Notes: generated by a model not told the origin, from the sequence alone. DNA of 64,000 bases from Domibacillus sp. DTU_2020_1001157_1_SI_ALB_TIR_016 (GCF_032341995.1 NZ_CP135438.1:124001-188000), one strand, 5' to 3'; positions 36,932-46,332 are shown, counted from the stretch's first letter. Made by a program: numbers and translations.

Positions 36932-37494
36932 TAAAAAACCAAATTATAACCAGTAATACTCGTCTTTCTTCATGAAGATCACATTCATCTCTTGCTTAAT
37001 ATGAGCTTATTTTACAAAGCAATCCTTTCACTGTCTTCGAATTCGTTAGATTTTCTTACACAATTTTCTTCATTCAACACTGCATCTTTCATTAAAATAA
37101 GCTGCCAATCCATGTTTTAGATTTAAAATGACTCCCCTCCCTAAAATAGTAATCGCTTTCATTTCGTTTTAAAAAACTGTTATTTTTTCAAAAGTATCTC
37201 ATAGGGTAAAAAATTTTGCAATATCTTTATTGAATTTTTAACTAATTTATAGTTCAAGCTATACTCCTAGGTCGCCTTAGAGAAGTTTTTCATCCAGTTT
37301 TATTTCGATGCAGCCCTTATGCCGCAGCAAAATCTGAGCTGTACAAATAAATAAATATTTTTTTAATGATTTAACGCAGGCTAAAAAAGCCTTATACTAG
37401 CAACTTACTTTTGTAAGTAAGGGCGAGCGAAAAACTTTTATAAACGGGATTGTTTAGTTCAATCCAGTCTCCATTCTATAAAATAAAATGAAAC
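36932..37494. other. Long intergenic region without a recognised gene
   Basis: AT-rich. Seen in it: AGGCT-AAAAA-AGCCT near 37378-37392 and CTTACTTTTGTAAGTAAG near 37407-37424, the latter of HxlR/MarR-operator type. No open frame with a ribosome binding site was found. Confidence 0.4.
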
Positions 37495-37539
37495 GGCAGG
37501 TTTTCTTTCTATTCTAGATAAGAACGGTAAAATCCTGCC
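37495..37539 (-). terminator. Terminator-like hairpin downstream of the LysR gene
   Basis: GGCAGGTTTT and AAAATCCTGCC pair around a 24-base loop; on the minus strand GTTTCATTTTATTTTATAG follows. Confidence 0.5.
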
Positions 37540-37585
37540 CCCTTGTTGTGATGACTTTTTATATAGGTTTATATCCGCTTTCCCG

Positions 37586-37641
37586 GGTAAGAACAGCTGG
37601 GTAAGAACTGTCTCTGCCGTTTTAGGCCGCTGGTTCTTACC
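37586..37641 (-). repeat. Alternative hairpins with repeated GGTAAGAAC
   Basis: GGTAAGAAC occurs at 37586 and 37600, and its complement GTTCTTACC at 37633-37641 can pair with either, with a GCC/GGC inner stem. It lies within 20 bases of the LysR stop. Confidence 0.5.
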
Positions 37642-37657
37642 TGACTATTTTCTTCCT

Positions 37658-38536
37658 TTAGTTTATAAAATAATCTTTAATAAATTGATAAAACCGCTTG
37701 GCTGCTGGTGAAATATACCTGCCCTCTACCCGGGCCAGCCCAATGACCCGATAGGAATTGGACGAGCGTATGCGTATGCGTGACACCCGGTTCCAGTCGA
37801 TTCCTTTAAAATCCGGGATAAGTGTAACGCCCAGTCCAGCTGTCACAAACGCCACGATCGTGTGCACCTCCTCGCCTTCAAAAGTGATTTCGGGATTTAT
37901 CCCTGCTTCTTGAAACAATCTGTCTGTAATTCCCCGAATGCCGTTTCCTTTTTCTAAAAGCACAAATGTTTCATCAGCGATCTCCCGTAACGTTACACTT
38001 TCGTAATGGGCCAGGCGGTGATCAGCCGGAACGATCAGAAACAATTCTTCCTTCCACAATTCGGTCCAATGGATTTGTTTAGTGTCCGGTGTTGAGGATA
38101 CGAGACAAAAATCAATTTCGCCTGCTTCGAGGTGTTTAAGAAGCGAGTCGTTTCCATTTTGTTTAAAGCGGAATTTAACATTCGGGTATTCCGCCTGAAA
38201 AGACCTGACTAAGCTTGGAATCAGATACGTGCCCAGGGTAGGCATAAAGCCTAATGATATTTCTCCAAAGTCCGGGTCAAGCAGGTCCTGAATCTCCTGC
38301 TTTACCTCTTGAAATTCCTTCATAATCCGGTCCGCCCGATCCAGAAACAGCTGCCCATACTGATTTAGCTTAATGGTACGTCCCTGCCGCTCAAATAACG
38401 GAACACCGAGTTCCTCTTCAAGCTTCGCCATGGACCGGCTTAGAGCAGGCTGAGAAAGAGATAAAACCTCGGCTGCATTGGTGATGTGCTGCAAGCGTGC
38501 CACAACGCGAAAATATTCAATTTGCTGCCATTCCAT
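37658..38536 (-). CDS. LysR-family transcriptional regulator
   Basis: 292 residues. The N-terminal winged helix has HITNAAEVLSLSQPALSRSM then AKLEEELGVPLFERQGRTIK, the classic LTTR pattern. A LysR substrate domain (GEISLGFMPTLGTYLIPSLV near 91-110) follows, with two periplasmic-binding-like lobes. It is divergent from sdhCAB, and TTGCATG-AATAA-CATGCAA lies in the shared region, so it probably controls its own gene and perhaps sdh. The effector is unknown. Confidence 0.9.
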   Translation of the reverse strand: MEWQQIEYFRVVARLQHITNAAEVLSLSQPALSRSMAKLEEELGVPLFERQGRTIKLNQYGQLFLDRADRIMKEFQEVKQEIQDLLDPDFGEISLGFMPTLGTYLIPSLVRSFQAEYPNVKFRFKQNGNDSLLKHLEAGEIDFCLVSSTPDTKQIHWTELWKEELFLIVPADHRLAHYESVTLREIADETFVLLEKGNGIRGITDRLFQEAGINPEITFEGEEVHTIVAFVTAGLGVTLIPDFKGIDWNRVSRIRIRSSNSYRVIGLARVEGRYISPAAKRFYQFIKDYFIN

Positions 38537-38581
38537 CCACGTCTCACCTCTTTATTGGAGTAACAATAGTATATACCTTTT

Positions 38582-38600
38582 TTGCATGAATAACATGCAA
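38582..38600. promoter_or_regulatory. Palindrome in the LysR-sdhC intergenic region
   Basis: TTGCATGAATAACATGCAA: 7-bp half-sites with a 5-base spacer, containing a T-N11-A core as LysR proteins prefer. It lies 46 bases upstream of the LysR start. Confidence 0.6.
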
Positions 38601-38722
38601 TTAATAAATTAGACATTATTATTCATCAGTCATATCATAAAACCTATAGAGACCGTTTAAACAAAGAAAAGGTTTTCTATTTTGCTCAATTCATGAGGTA
38701 TTTTATTTGAGGGGGATCATGT

Positions 38723-39331
38723 ATGGCAACAAGCAAGGAATTTTTCTACCGGCGGCTGCATTCATTGTTGGGCGTCATTCCGGTCGGGGTTTTTTTAATT
38801 CAGCATTTGGTGGTCAATCATTTTGCGACAAAGGGACCGGAAGCATTTAATCAGGCGTCGCATTTTATGGAAAACCTGCCATTCCGTTATGCACTTGAGG
38901 TATTTATTATTTTTCTTCCTATTTTATTTCATGCGATTTACGGATTGTATATTGCTTTTACAGCGAAGAACAATGTAAGCCGGTACGGTTATTTTCGGAA
39001 CTGGATGTTTACGCTTCAGCGTGTATCAGGCGTTGTTACGCTCGTTTTTATCGCCTGGCATGTATGGGAAACAAGAATTCAAGCTTTCTTTGGGACAGAA
39101 GTAAACTACGACATGATGGCCAATATTTTAGATCATCCAGCTATGCTTGCATTCTATATTGTCGGGGTTCTTTCCACAGTCTTTCATTTCGCAAATGGTT
39201 TGTGGACATTCGGCGTAAGCTGGGGCTTGACTGTTACCCCTCGTTCTCAAAGAATTTCAACATATGTCACATTGGGTATTTTTATCGTATTATCATTGAT
39301 TAGCATTCGTACCATTTTCGCTTTTGTTTAA
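38723..39331 (+). CDS. sdhC: Succinate dehydrogenase cytochrome b558 subunit
   Basis: A 202-residue five-helix membrane anchor of the Bacillus-type di-heme succinate:menaquinone reductase. Histidines that can bind heme are in LLGVIPVGVFLIQHLVVNH, ILFHAIYGLY, WHVWETRI and VFHFANGLW. The length matches B. subtilis SdhC (about 202). ATG 38723 follows GAGGGGGATCATGT. First gene of sdhCAB. Confidence 0.95.
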   Translation: MATSKEFFYRRLHSLLGVIPVGVFLIQHLVVNHFATKGPEAFNQASHFMENLPFRYALEVFIIFLPILFHAIYGLYIAFTAKNNVSRYGYFRNWMFTLQRVSGVVTLVFIAWHVWETRIQAFFGTEVNYDMMANILDHPAMLAFYIVGVLSTVFHFANGLWTFGVSWGLTVTPRSQRISTYVTLGIFIVLSLISIRTIFAFV

Positions 39332-39361
39332 TTTGAACGCGTTAAATAAGGTGGGGTTTAG

Positions 39362-41128
39362 ATGAATAAAGGAAAAATTATCGTCGTGGGCGGCGGTTTA
39401 GCCGGATTAATGGCGACCATTAAAATTGCAGAAGCAGGAAAACAGGTAGACTTATTTTCACTCGTTCCGGTAAAGCGCTCTCATTCTGTTTGTGCCCAGG
39501 GCGGCATTAATGGAGCAGTCAATACAAAAGGAGAAGGAGATTCTCCCTGGGAGCATTTTGACGATACAGTGTACGGCGGGGACTTTCTTGCCAACCAGCC
39601 TCCGGTCAAAGCGATGACTGAAGCAGCACCAGGTATTATCCACCTGCTGGATCGGATGGGCGTTATGTTTAACCGTACGCCGGAAGGGCTGCTGGATTTC
39701 CGCCGTTTCGGCGGCACCCAGCACCACCGTACCGCTTTTGCCGGTGCGACTACCGGCCAGCAGCTGCTTTATGCACTCGATGAGCAGGTGCGCCGTTTTG
39801 AAGTACAAGGGCTTGTTACCAAATTTGAAGGCTGGGAATTCCTTGGTGCAATTGTAGACGAAGAACAGATCTGCCGGGGAATTGTCGCTCAAAACTTAAT
39901 GAGTATGGATATTCAAGCTTTCCCGGGTGATGCGGTGATTATGGCAACAGGCGGTCCCGGGATTATCTTTGGTAAATCTACAAACTCGATTATCAATACA
40001 GGCTCAGCAGCGTCAATCGTTTATCAACAGGGTGTTCATTATGCGAACGGTGAGTTTATTCAAATTCATCCGACGGCGATTCCCGGCGATGACAAACTCC
40101 GCTTAATGAGTGAATCGGCGCGCGGTGAAGGCGGACGTGTTTGGACATACAAAGACGGAAAGCCATGGTATTTCCTTGAAGAAAAGTATCCGGCATACGG
40201 AAACCTGGTACCGCGGGATATTGCCACTCGTGAAATTTTCGATGTATGTGTCAGCCAGAAGCTGGGCATTAACGGCGAAAACATGGTGTATTTAGATCTC
40301 TCTCATAAAGACCCGCATGAATTGGATATAAAGCTTGGCGGTATCATTGAAATTTATGAAAAATTCATGGGTGATGACCCGCGTAAAGTGCCGATGAAAA
40401 TTTTCCCTGCCGTTCATTACTCTATGGGCGGATTGTGGGTGGATTACGACCAGCAAACCAATATTCCAGGTCTTTTTGCGGCCGGGGAGTGCGAATATTC
40501 ACAGCACGGGGCCAACCGCCTGGGAGCCAACTCCCTTCTTTCCGCTATTTACGGCGGCATGGTAGCCGGCCCGAATGCAGTCCGCTATATTAACGGCCTT
40601 GAGAAGGGTGCCGATGCGGTTTCTTCCACTGTTTTCGATCAGCATGTGAAACAGGAACAAGCAAAATGGAACGATATTTTATCTATGGGTAAAGGAACAG
40701 AAAACGCCTATATTCTGCACAAAGAGCTTGGCGAGTGGATGACAGCCAATGTAACGGTCGTCCGTTATAACGATAAATTAAAAGAAACAGACAATAAAAT
40801 TGTAGAGCTTCTAGAACGTTATCAACATATCGATATTAATGATACAGCCAAATGGAGCAACCAGGGAGCGGCCTTTACCCGCCAGCTTAAAAACATGCTG
40901 CACTTGGCCCGCGTAATGACGATCGGTGCACTCAACCGGAATGAAAGCCGCGGCGCTCACTACAAACCTGAGTTCCCAGAAAGAAACGATGAGGAATTTT
41001 TGAAAACAACCATGGCGGCCTTTACCGGCGAAAAAACGGCGCCAGCCTTCCATTATGAAGATGTGGATGTATCATTAATTGCTCCCCGTAAACGCGATTA
41101 CTCGAAGAAAAAGGAGGAGAAGGCATGA
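39362..41128 (+). CDS. sdhA: Succinate dehydrogenase flavoprotein subunit
   Basis: 588 residues. The FAD-binding GGGLAGLMA lies at the N-terminus, the covalent-FAD histidine is in KRSHSVCAQGGINGAVN near residue 40, the substrate site covers FIQIHPTAI and SARGEGGRVW, and HYSMGGLWVDY follows. All are intact. It oxidises succinate to fumarate and passes electrons to SdhB. Starts 30 bases after sdhC behind AAGGTGGGGTTTAG; its stop overlaps the sdhB start by 4 bases. Confidence 0.97.
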   Translation: MNKGKIIVVGGGLAGLMATIKIAEAGKQVDLFSLVPVKRSHSVCAQGGINGAVNTKGEGDSPWEHFDDTVYGGDFLANQPPVKAMTEAAPGIIHLLDRMGVMFNRTPEGLLDFRRFGGTQHHRTAFAGATTGQQLLYALDEQVRRFEVQGLVTKFEGWEFLGAIVDEEQICRGIVAQNLMSMDIQAFPGDAVIMATGGPGIIFGKSTNSIINTGSAASIVYQQGVHYANGEFIQIHPTAIPGDDKLRLMSESARGEGGRVWTYKDGKPWYFLEEKYPAYGNLVPRDIATREIFDVCVSQKLGINGENMVYLDLSHKDPHELDIKLGGIIEIYEKFMGDDPRKVPMKIFPAVHYSMGGLWVDYDQQTNIPGLFAAGECEYSQHGANRLGANSLLSAIYGGMVAGPNAVRYINGLEKGADAVSSTVFDQHVKQEQAKWNDILSMGKGTENAYILHKELGEWMTANVTVVRYNDKLKETDNKIVELLERYQHIDINDTAKWSNQGAAFTRQLKNMLHLARVMTIGALNRNESRGAHYKPEFPERNDEEFLKTTMAAFTGEKTAPAFHYEDVDVSLIAPRKRDYSKKKEEKA

Positions 41129-41886
41129 GCGAACACAAAATGGTTTCTTTTATTATCACACGTCAAGATACCGCTGATTCCACTCCCTATGAAGAAGAAT
41201 TTGAAGTTCCGTACCGTCCAAATATGAACGTAATTTCCGCTTTAATGGAAATTCGGCGGAACCCTGTCAATAAAAAAGGAGAAAAAACAACACCTATTGC
41301 ATGGGATATGAACTGTTTAGAAGAAGTATGCGGTGCTTGTTCCATGTATATTAACGGCAAGCCGCGGCAGTCCTGCACAGCTCTTGTGGACAAGCTTGAG
41401 CAGCCGATTCGCCTGGCGCCGATGAGCACCTTCCCGGTTGTCCGCGACCTTCAGGTCAACCGGAACCGTATGTTTGATTCACTCAAACGGGTAAAAGCAT
41501 GGGTCCCAATTGACGGCACGTATGATCTTGGTCCGGGACCGCGTATGCCTGAAAGAAAACGCCAGTGGGCTTATGAATTATCCAAATGCATGACCTGCGG
41601 CGTTTGTTTAGAGGCCTGCCCGAATGTAAACAGCAAATCCGATTTTATTGGGCCAGCCCCTCTCTCTCAGGTGCGTTTATTTAATGCCCATCCAACAGGA
41701 GCAATGCATAAAGCAGAGCGCCTTGACGCTATCATGAGCGATGGCGGACTGACAAACTGCGGGAATTCGCAAAACTGTGTGCAGTCTTGTCCGAAAGGCA
41801 TTCCGTTAACAACATCGATTGCTGCCTTAAACCGGGAAGCAACATTCCAGTCGTTCCGTAATTTCTTCGGCAGTGATCAAGCCTAA
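41125..41886 (+). CDS. sdhB: Succinate dehydrogenase iron-sulfur subunit
   Basis: 253 residues. The 2Fe-2S cluster cysteines are in CLEEVCGACSMYING with the distal C in RQSC, the 4Fe-4S site is CMTCGVCLEACP, and the 3Fe-4S site is CGNSQNCVQSCPKG. All expected cysteines are present. AAGGAGGAGAAGGC precedes the ATG. Last gene of sdhCAB. In B. subtilis sdhCAB follows uvrC and yslB; here neither is adjacent and a LysR gene is divergent instead. Confidence 0.97.
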   Translation: MSEHKMVSFIITRQDTADSTPYEEEFEVPYRPNMNVISALMEIRRNPVNKKGEKTTPIAWDMNCLEEVCGACSMYINGKPRQSCTALVDKLEQPIRLAPMSTFPVVRDLQVNRNRMFDSLKRVKAWVPIDGTYDLGPGPRMPERKRQWAYELSKCMTCGVCLEACPNVNSKSDFIGPAPLSQVRLFNAHPTGAMHKAERLDAIMSDGGLTNCGNSQNCVQSCPKGIPLTTSIAALNREATFQSFRNFFGSDQA

Positions 41887-41994
41887 TTCAGAAGTTCTGC
41901 AGAAAGAGCAGAGATTCGTAAAGGATCACGATTCTTCACGAGACAGAAAGATTTCGTCTCGCCGGAACTCGTTTTATACAATAGAGAAATAAAA

Positions 41995-42056
41995 TACACC
42001 TTTAAGCTGCAAACGGATATCCCATGATCCGCAAGCACTTAAAGGTGTTTTTTATT
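41995..42056 (+). terminator. Terminator of sdhCAB
   Basis: ACACCTTTAAG pairs with CTTAAAGGTGT, with an inner CGGAT/ATCCG stem, then TTTTTATTT. A smaller CGAGAC/GTCTCG hairpin precedes it at about 41939. Confidence 0.8.
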
Positions 42057-42106
42057 TAAACAAAACATAGATAAAACCCGGATAATCCCACATAAAAGGA
42101 ATAAGA

Positions 42107-42122
42107 GCCTGCCGCAGCAGGC
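42107..42122 (-). terminator. Terminator of the uvrX-like gene
   Basis: GCCTGC-CGCA-GCAGGC; on the minus strand TCTTATTCCTTTT follows. Confidence 0.6.
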
Positions 42123-42148
42123 CCGCTTAAAATAAGCAGCTGCACAGA

Positions 42149-43447
42149 TTAAGACATTCCCTTATGCCCTCCTACATGCCCAGCTCTCTGCAGATACGTC
42201 CCTCCCCTCATCAAGCTGTACGCATAAAAAACCGCTTTTTTCCCAAAACGATCCCGCAGCTGATCAGTTGTTTCATCTAAAATATGCCGCCTTTTGTCCA
42301 GCTTCACCGGGGTAAATAAATCGAGCTGCTCGTGCCCTGCCGCCTCCAGCCGGCTGCACACGATATGAATCTGGCGCACCGGCTGCCAGTGCCAGTGCTT
42401 TTTAAACAGCCCCACAAAATGACTGGACAGCTTTGCCGTTTGATTCGTGCTTCTCGGCAGCAGCACCTGGTGCCTGAAACCGCGGTCTTCAATATCCCGT
42501 GTGTAGGAAATGCCAAGTGCAATCCCTACTGCCGACACTCCATGCTGGCGCAGGCGCATCGCCACATCCTCTGTCATTTCCTTAATGACAATGTTGATTT
42601 CATCCGACCGGTGATAATCACGCATTAAAATCTGTCCTTTAGAAAAAGATTTCTCGCGCTGTCCTGCTTTCTCGGAAAGAATACTATAGTCTATCCCCAT
42701 GCATGATAGTAAAGCTGCAATCCTAAAATGCCGAATTTCTTTTTCAGCTTCCACTTGTCTGCATGGGCAAGATCCTTTACCGATTCAATGCCTAGGTTAT
42801 GAAGCGATTTTGCATATCCCGCTGAAATCCCCCACATATTTGTGATCGGATGAAATCGCCCAGACCTTTTCCGGCACATCCTCATACGCCCAGTGAGCAA
42901 TCCCGTCAGCGGCCTCCTTCCCTTCATTATCAAGTGACAATTTGGCAAGCAATGGATTATCCCCGATGCCGATCGTTACTACCAGACGAAGCTCCTGCCA
43001 AATCATGCGCTGTATCGTGCGCGCAATCGTAATTTTATCTCCAAACAGCCGTCTAGATGCTGTCATATCTAGAAAGACTTCATCAATCGAATAAATATGC
43101 AAATCTTTATCCGGCACAAACCGCCGGTAAATATCAAGGATCATTTTATTTACCTGTAAATAAAGAGACATGGAAGGCTCCACAATCACTAGGCGCGGAT
43201 CTTTCGGAATTTCGTAATTTCGTGCCCCTGTCCGGATGCCAAATTCTTTTTTTACCCGTGGCGAGGCAGCCAGTACGACAGAACCGGACCTGTCTTTATT
43301 GGCAATCAAAATCACATACGCATAAAGCGGATAGATTCTGCGCCGCACGGCCTCCACACTGGCAAAAAAAGACTTCACATCAATGCAGAGAATATCCCTG
43401 CGCGGCAAATCGTCATCTTCAATCAATGTCCCCATCGCCATCGACCC
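42149..43447 (-). pseudogene. uvrX: UvrX/YqjW-type Y-family DNA polymerase, two frameshifts
   Basis: Three frames join into one Y-family polymerase. 43447-42850 carries the palm and fingers with CIDVKSFFASVE and the catalytic YSIDEVFLD. 42850-42698 carries the helix-hairpin-helix region NMWGISAGYAKSLHNLGI. 42694-42149 carries the little-finger domain ending in a QLDLF motif of the beta-clamp-binding type. Frame 1 to 2 needs removal of one extra T (plus-strand A at 42850). Frame 2 to 3 needs one added G in the run at 42695-42698. With both repaired the protein is about 430 residues and complete. The start codon is one of two close ATGs (43440-43447). It overlaps yolD and is preceded by a LexA-type box, as in phage-derived SOS mutagenesis pairs. 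Sequencing error is possible. Confidence 0.8.
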
Positions 43448-43790
43448 CTGCAGCAAAAGAAATAGACACGATTTTATCTAATCGAAACGTTGAGTTATAT
43501 CCCTTTAATTTAAAGTAAGGCTGCTGGCTTGAAAGCTGACTGCACTCTGACACGATTCCGCTTACTTTGAGCAGGCTGTCATCGCCAAATGTATTCAGTT
43601 CAAACACAATTTCTTTTTCTAAATGAATGGAGGAATGAATGATCTGGTCAAATTCCTCGAGCTGCTGCTCATCAAATAAAATTTCCTTTTTAACCGGCTT
43701 GTTTTTTTCCCTGCTGATCATTTCAGCGTGTTCAGAGAGAATCAGCCCCTGCCATTTCATCATTCCGCGATCCTGGTATAATTTCTTCAT
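43419..43790 (-). CDS. YolD-like protein
   Basis: 123 residues of the YolD family, usually paired with UvrX/YqjW polymerases. DRGMMKWQGLILSEHAEMI near the N-terminus is the family signature, and GDDSLLKVSGIV marks the second half. The frame extends to 43835, but ATG 43790 has AAAGGAG 9 bases upstream and a normal length. It overlaps the polymerase start and lies 23 bases from a LexA-type box, so it should be induced by DNA damage. It may modulate the polymerase; the biochemical role is not known to me. Confidence 0.85.
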   Translation of the reverse strand: MKKLYQDRGMMKWQGLILSEHAEMISREKNKPVKKEILFDEQQLEEFDQIIHSSIHLEKEIVFELNTFGDDSLLKVSGIVSECSQLSSQQPYFKLKGYNSTFRLDKIVSISFAAGVDGDGDID

Positions 43791-43812
43791 CCAACATAAC
43801 TCCTTTCTGCAG

Positions 43813-43824
43813 GAACAGTTGTTC
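43813..43824. promoter_or_regulatory. LexA (DinR) box of yolD-uvrX
   Basis: GAAC-AGTT-GTTC matches the Bacillus LexA half-site pattern GAAC-N4-GTTC and lies 23 bases upstream of yolD. A reversed GTTC-N7-GAAC palindrome follows at about 43841-43855. Otherwise the 43860-44010 stretch shows nothing. Confidence 0.8.
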
Positions 43825-44013
43825 CTATCATACATATATAGTTCATGATCAGAACAAATATTCCTGCTGGAAAATGAAATTTTTATTTATGGATCGCTAA
43901 CATTGATTAAATTCTCCTATTTGTTTAGCTTGGCGGACATCAGCTTTATCCACACTCCAAACTTCCATTACCCTTTTATTGCTTGCGATTCCCTGCTCTT
44001 TCCTGCAAATAAA

Positions 44014-44056
44014 AAGGCACGAACCAAACGCTAATTGTGCGTTTGGTTCGTGCCTT
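44014..44056 (-). terminator. Strong terminator of the MscS-like gene
   Basis: AAGGCACGAACCAAACGC pairs perfectly over 18 bp around TAATTGT; TTTTTATTTG follows on the minus strand. Confidence 0.9.
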
Positions 44057-44116
44057 TAAGTTGTTTAATTGTCTTTGTTGTTTTAAAAAAACCGCCTAGT
44101 ATAAAGTTTTCTTTTT

Positions 44117-45379
44117 TTACTCATTATTCGGTTTTTTGTTTTCTGCCTCTGCTCTTGCTTCAAACTTTTCCAGCTGGCGTTTTGCAAACTCGCGTCCTCC
44201 AAGACCGAATGAAAGAGCAAATGCAACGGCAAGGCCGGCTACAACAAACAAAAAGGCGAAATTAACAATGCTTGTCGCGAAGTTAAGCTGGGCTAGTGCC
44301 ATAAAGATCGCCATAATGATAATCGAATATTTCACAATGCCGCCAAACAAGCGGTTGCCTGTTGCTCTTTGGATATAGTTCCCAAGAAGAGAGGATCCAA
44401 CAAAACCAAGGCCTAGAATAATTAACGCACTTAGAACAAGCGGTAAATAACTGATCACGGCTGCGCCGATGTTATGCAGTACTTCAAGGCGGAGCACATT
44501 GAGCGCTTCAACCGTAAAAAAGATAATGATGAGAACTTGAACCGTTTTTCCAATAATGGCTGCAAGATCAAAAGAAGGCATACCAGCTCTTGGAGTAGTG
44601 TTCAAATACTTTGAAACATTGTCAATGCCTGTGCCTTTTAATAGACTGCTAAGCAAGTCTCCTATAAATCTTGCAATCACAACTCCGACAGTAATTAAGA
44701 TAACTGCCACAAAGATGTTAGGAATCATATTAAGCACTTGATTCAGCATCGCTGTAACAGGGCGGGTGATCGAGTCAATCCCCAGCGTTTCCAGTGCCAC
44801 GGTAATAATCGGAATCAAAATTAAAATAAACACAACATTGGCTAATACATTCGCAAGGGTGTTTTTGTTTTCTGGAGAAACCGCTGTTTCACCTTGGGAC
44901 TTATTCGTTAATTTATTAAACCACTTATCAATATTAAATGTACCTAAAATCATAGCCACTAAGTTTTTCACAAACTTGGCAACAAAGTAACCGAGCAGCA
45001 AAATAACAGCTGCCATCAGCAGGTTCGGCAGGAACGCCAGCATTTTATCCATCATGTTCGAAATAGGTGCTGCCACTGCGTTCATATTAAGCTGGTCCAG
45101 CACACTTGGCAGGAACAAAATAAAAACAAGATAATAAAAAATCTTCCCTATTGAATTTAGTTTGCTGTCTGCGTCCACTGCATTTTGCGCCATATGGCCT
45201 TTTACCATGGCACGCGGAACACCGACCTTTTTAAGCCCTTTCGTGAAAATGGCTCTGACGATTGTAGCGACCAGCCAGGCAACAACCAGCAAAAGGAGTG
45301 CGCCCAGCACATTTGGTAGATAGTTGACAATCGTGTACCACATGTCGCGAAAAGCAGCTGTTAGTTGATCTGTCCTCAT
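44117..45379 (-). CDS. MscS-like/conserved TM-helix membrane protein
   Basis: About 420 residues. Repeated amphipathic membrane segments of the 'conserved TM helix' type appear three to four times (NVLGALLLLVVAWLVATIVR, NLLMAAVILLLGYFVAKFVK, NIFVAVILITVGVVIARFIG, LVLSALIILGLGFVGSSLLG), ending with FALSFGLGGREFAKRQLEKF, a typical MscS channel-domain beginning. The protein then ends in a coiled charged tail, so the cytoplasmic MscS vestibule is missing and gating function is uncertain. The frame runs to 45451, but ATG 45379 (or 45382) follows GGAGGGAAA and is chosen. Probably a small-conductance osmotic channel. Confidence 0.75.
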   Translation of the reverse strand: MRTDQLTAAFRDMWYTIVNYLPNVLGALLLLVVAWLVATIVRAIFTKGLKKVGVPRAMVKGHMAQNAVDADSKLNSIGKIFYYLVFILFLPSVLDQLNMNAVAAPISNMMDKMLAFLPNLLMAAVILLLGYFVAKFVKNLVAMILGTFNIDKWFNKLTNKSQGETAVSPENKNTLANVLANVVFILILIPIITVALETLGIDSITRPVTAMLNQVLNMIPNIFVAVILITVGVVIARFIGDLLSSLLKGTGIDNVSKYLNTTPRAGMPSFDLAAIIGKTVQVLIIIFFTVEALNVLRLEVLHNIGAAVISYLPLVLSALIILGLGFVGSSLLGNYIQRATGNRLFGGIVKYSIIIMAIFMALAQLNFATSIVNFAFLFVVAGLAVAFALSFGLGGREFAKRQLEKFEARAEAENKKPNNE

Positions 45380-45894
45380 CATTTTCCCTCCATGACATAT
45401 GAGATTTAGTAAAGCACTCTTTCTATTCCCCTGTTTTATATGGGTAAACACTTGTTATTCATTTTGTTTTATCCCGTAATACGCTGGTTTTGTGAAGATA
45501 TTAACTTTTAAGTAAATTAATAGATTTTTAGTAGTTATACGGTAACAGCTTATGATCATTTGGAACGATCAAAAGTGCCATGACAAAAGCAAGAAGTCTG
45601 TTTCATTGAAAAGTGATCAAGCGCAAAGACGCGCTTATGCGGACCAGCAAACAGCTGCGCATTGAAGAGAAGATCAGCAAACGTTTCATTTGACTTTGAT
45701 GCAGAATGGGCTTTTGATAGAAATGAGAAAACCTTTTCTTCCCCGCCAAAAGCTAAGTGTTATAGATGAACGAAAAAAGAGGAAAATGGAGCTTAAGGGT
45801 GAATAATCCATAAAGGCGGAAGCCGATGGGAAGCTGGATAAAGCAGCGAAACTCCGACAACCGAAGAGATAGTGCTTAATGAGGAGGCAAGATC
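45380..45894 (+). other. Gap with decayed coding-like stretch
   Basis: From about 45560 the plus strand reads KSKKSVSLKSDQAQRRAYAD, then FDFDAEWAFDRNEKTFSS in another frame, and later AEADGKLDKAAKLRQ. Codon bias looks real but stops and shifts break it, and no start is present. It is possibly one or two decayed small genes of unknown family. Confidence 0.25.
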
Positions 45895-46332
45895 TTGAGT
45901 AGATATAAAAAACTAAGTCTGTCCGAATTTGAACAAATGGTCCATTATCCTGCGTACACACACGACCCGAAGCAGCTAAATCAATTAAAAAAAGAATTTT
46001 TACATGCATCGGTCAAAGCGTTTGGAGAAGATAAGTTTGGCCGTTTAAAAGAAGGCACACGCAAAGTGATAGAAAGAGTTTGTATGACTTCAGCTGACCG
46101 CGGTTTTTTCTACATGAAGAGAAAAGACTTTTTAAGCAGAAACCACATTTCAGATAAAACGTTTCGAAATATGATGGGCGTTCTTCGTGAATCCGGTGTG
46201 ATTGTCACCATCTATCAAGGTGCAGCTGCTCATAACGGCCGTGGTGAGCCAGTTCACCTTTTTGTCGATCATCCTTACTACCCTTACTGGCGGGATTCAC
46301 TCGAGTTAACCAAGTATTTATCCGACAAATAA
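45895..46332 (+). CDS. Hypothetical protein, probable winged-helix/HTH
   Basis: 145 residues from a TTG start with GAGGAGG 7 bases upstream. The middle part SADRGFFYMKRKDFLSRNHI followed by SDKTFRNMMGVLRESGVIVT has the helix-turn-helix plus wing character of replication-initiator or phage transcription factors, and HLFVDHPYYPYWRDSL closes it. Similar small proteins are found on Bacillus plasmids and in prophages as far as I recall. No partner gene is adjacent; two hairpins follow. Confidence 0.55.
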   Translation: MSRYKKLSLSEFEQMVHYPAYTHDPKQLNQLKKEFLHASVKAFGEDKFGRLKEGTRKVIERVCMTSADRGFFYMKRKDFLSRNHISDKTFRNMMGVLRESGVIVTIYQGAAAHNGRGEPVHLFVDHPYYPYWRDSLELTKYLSDK

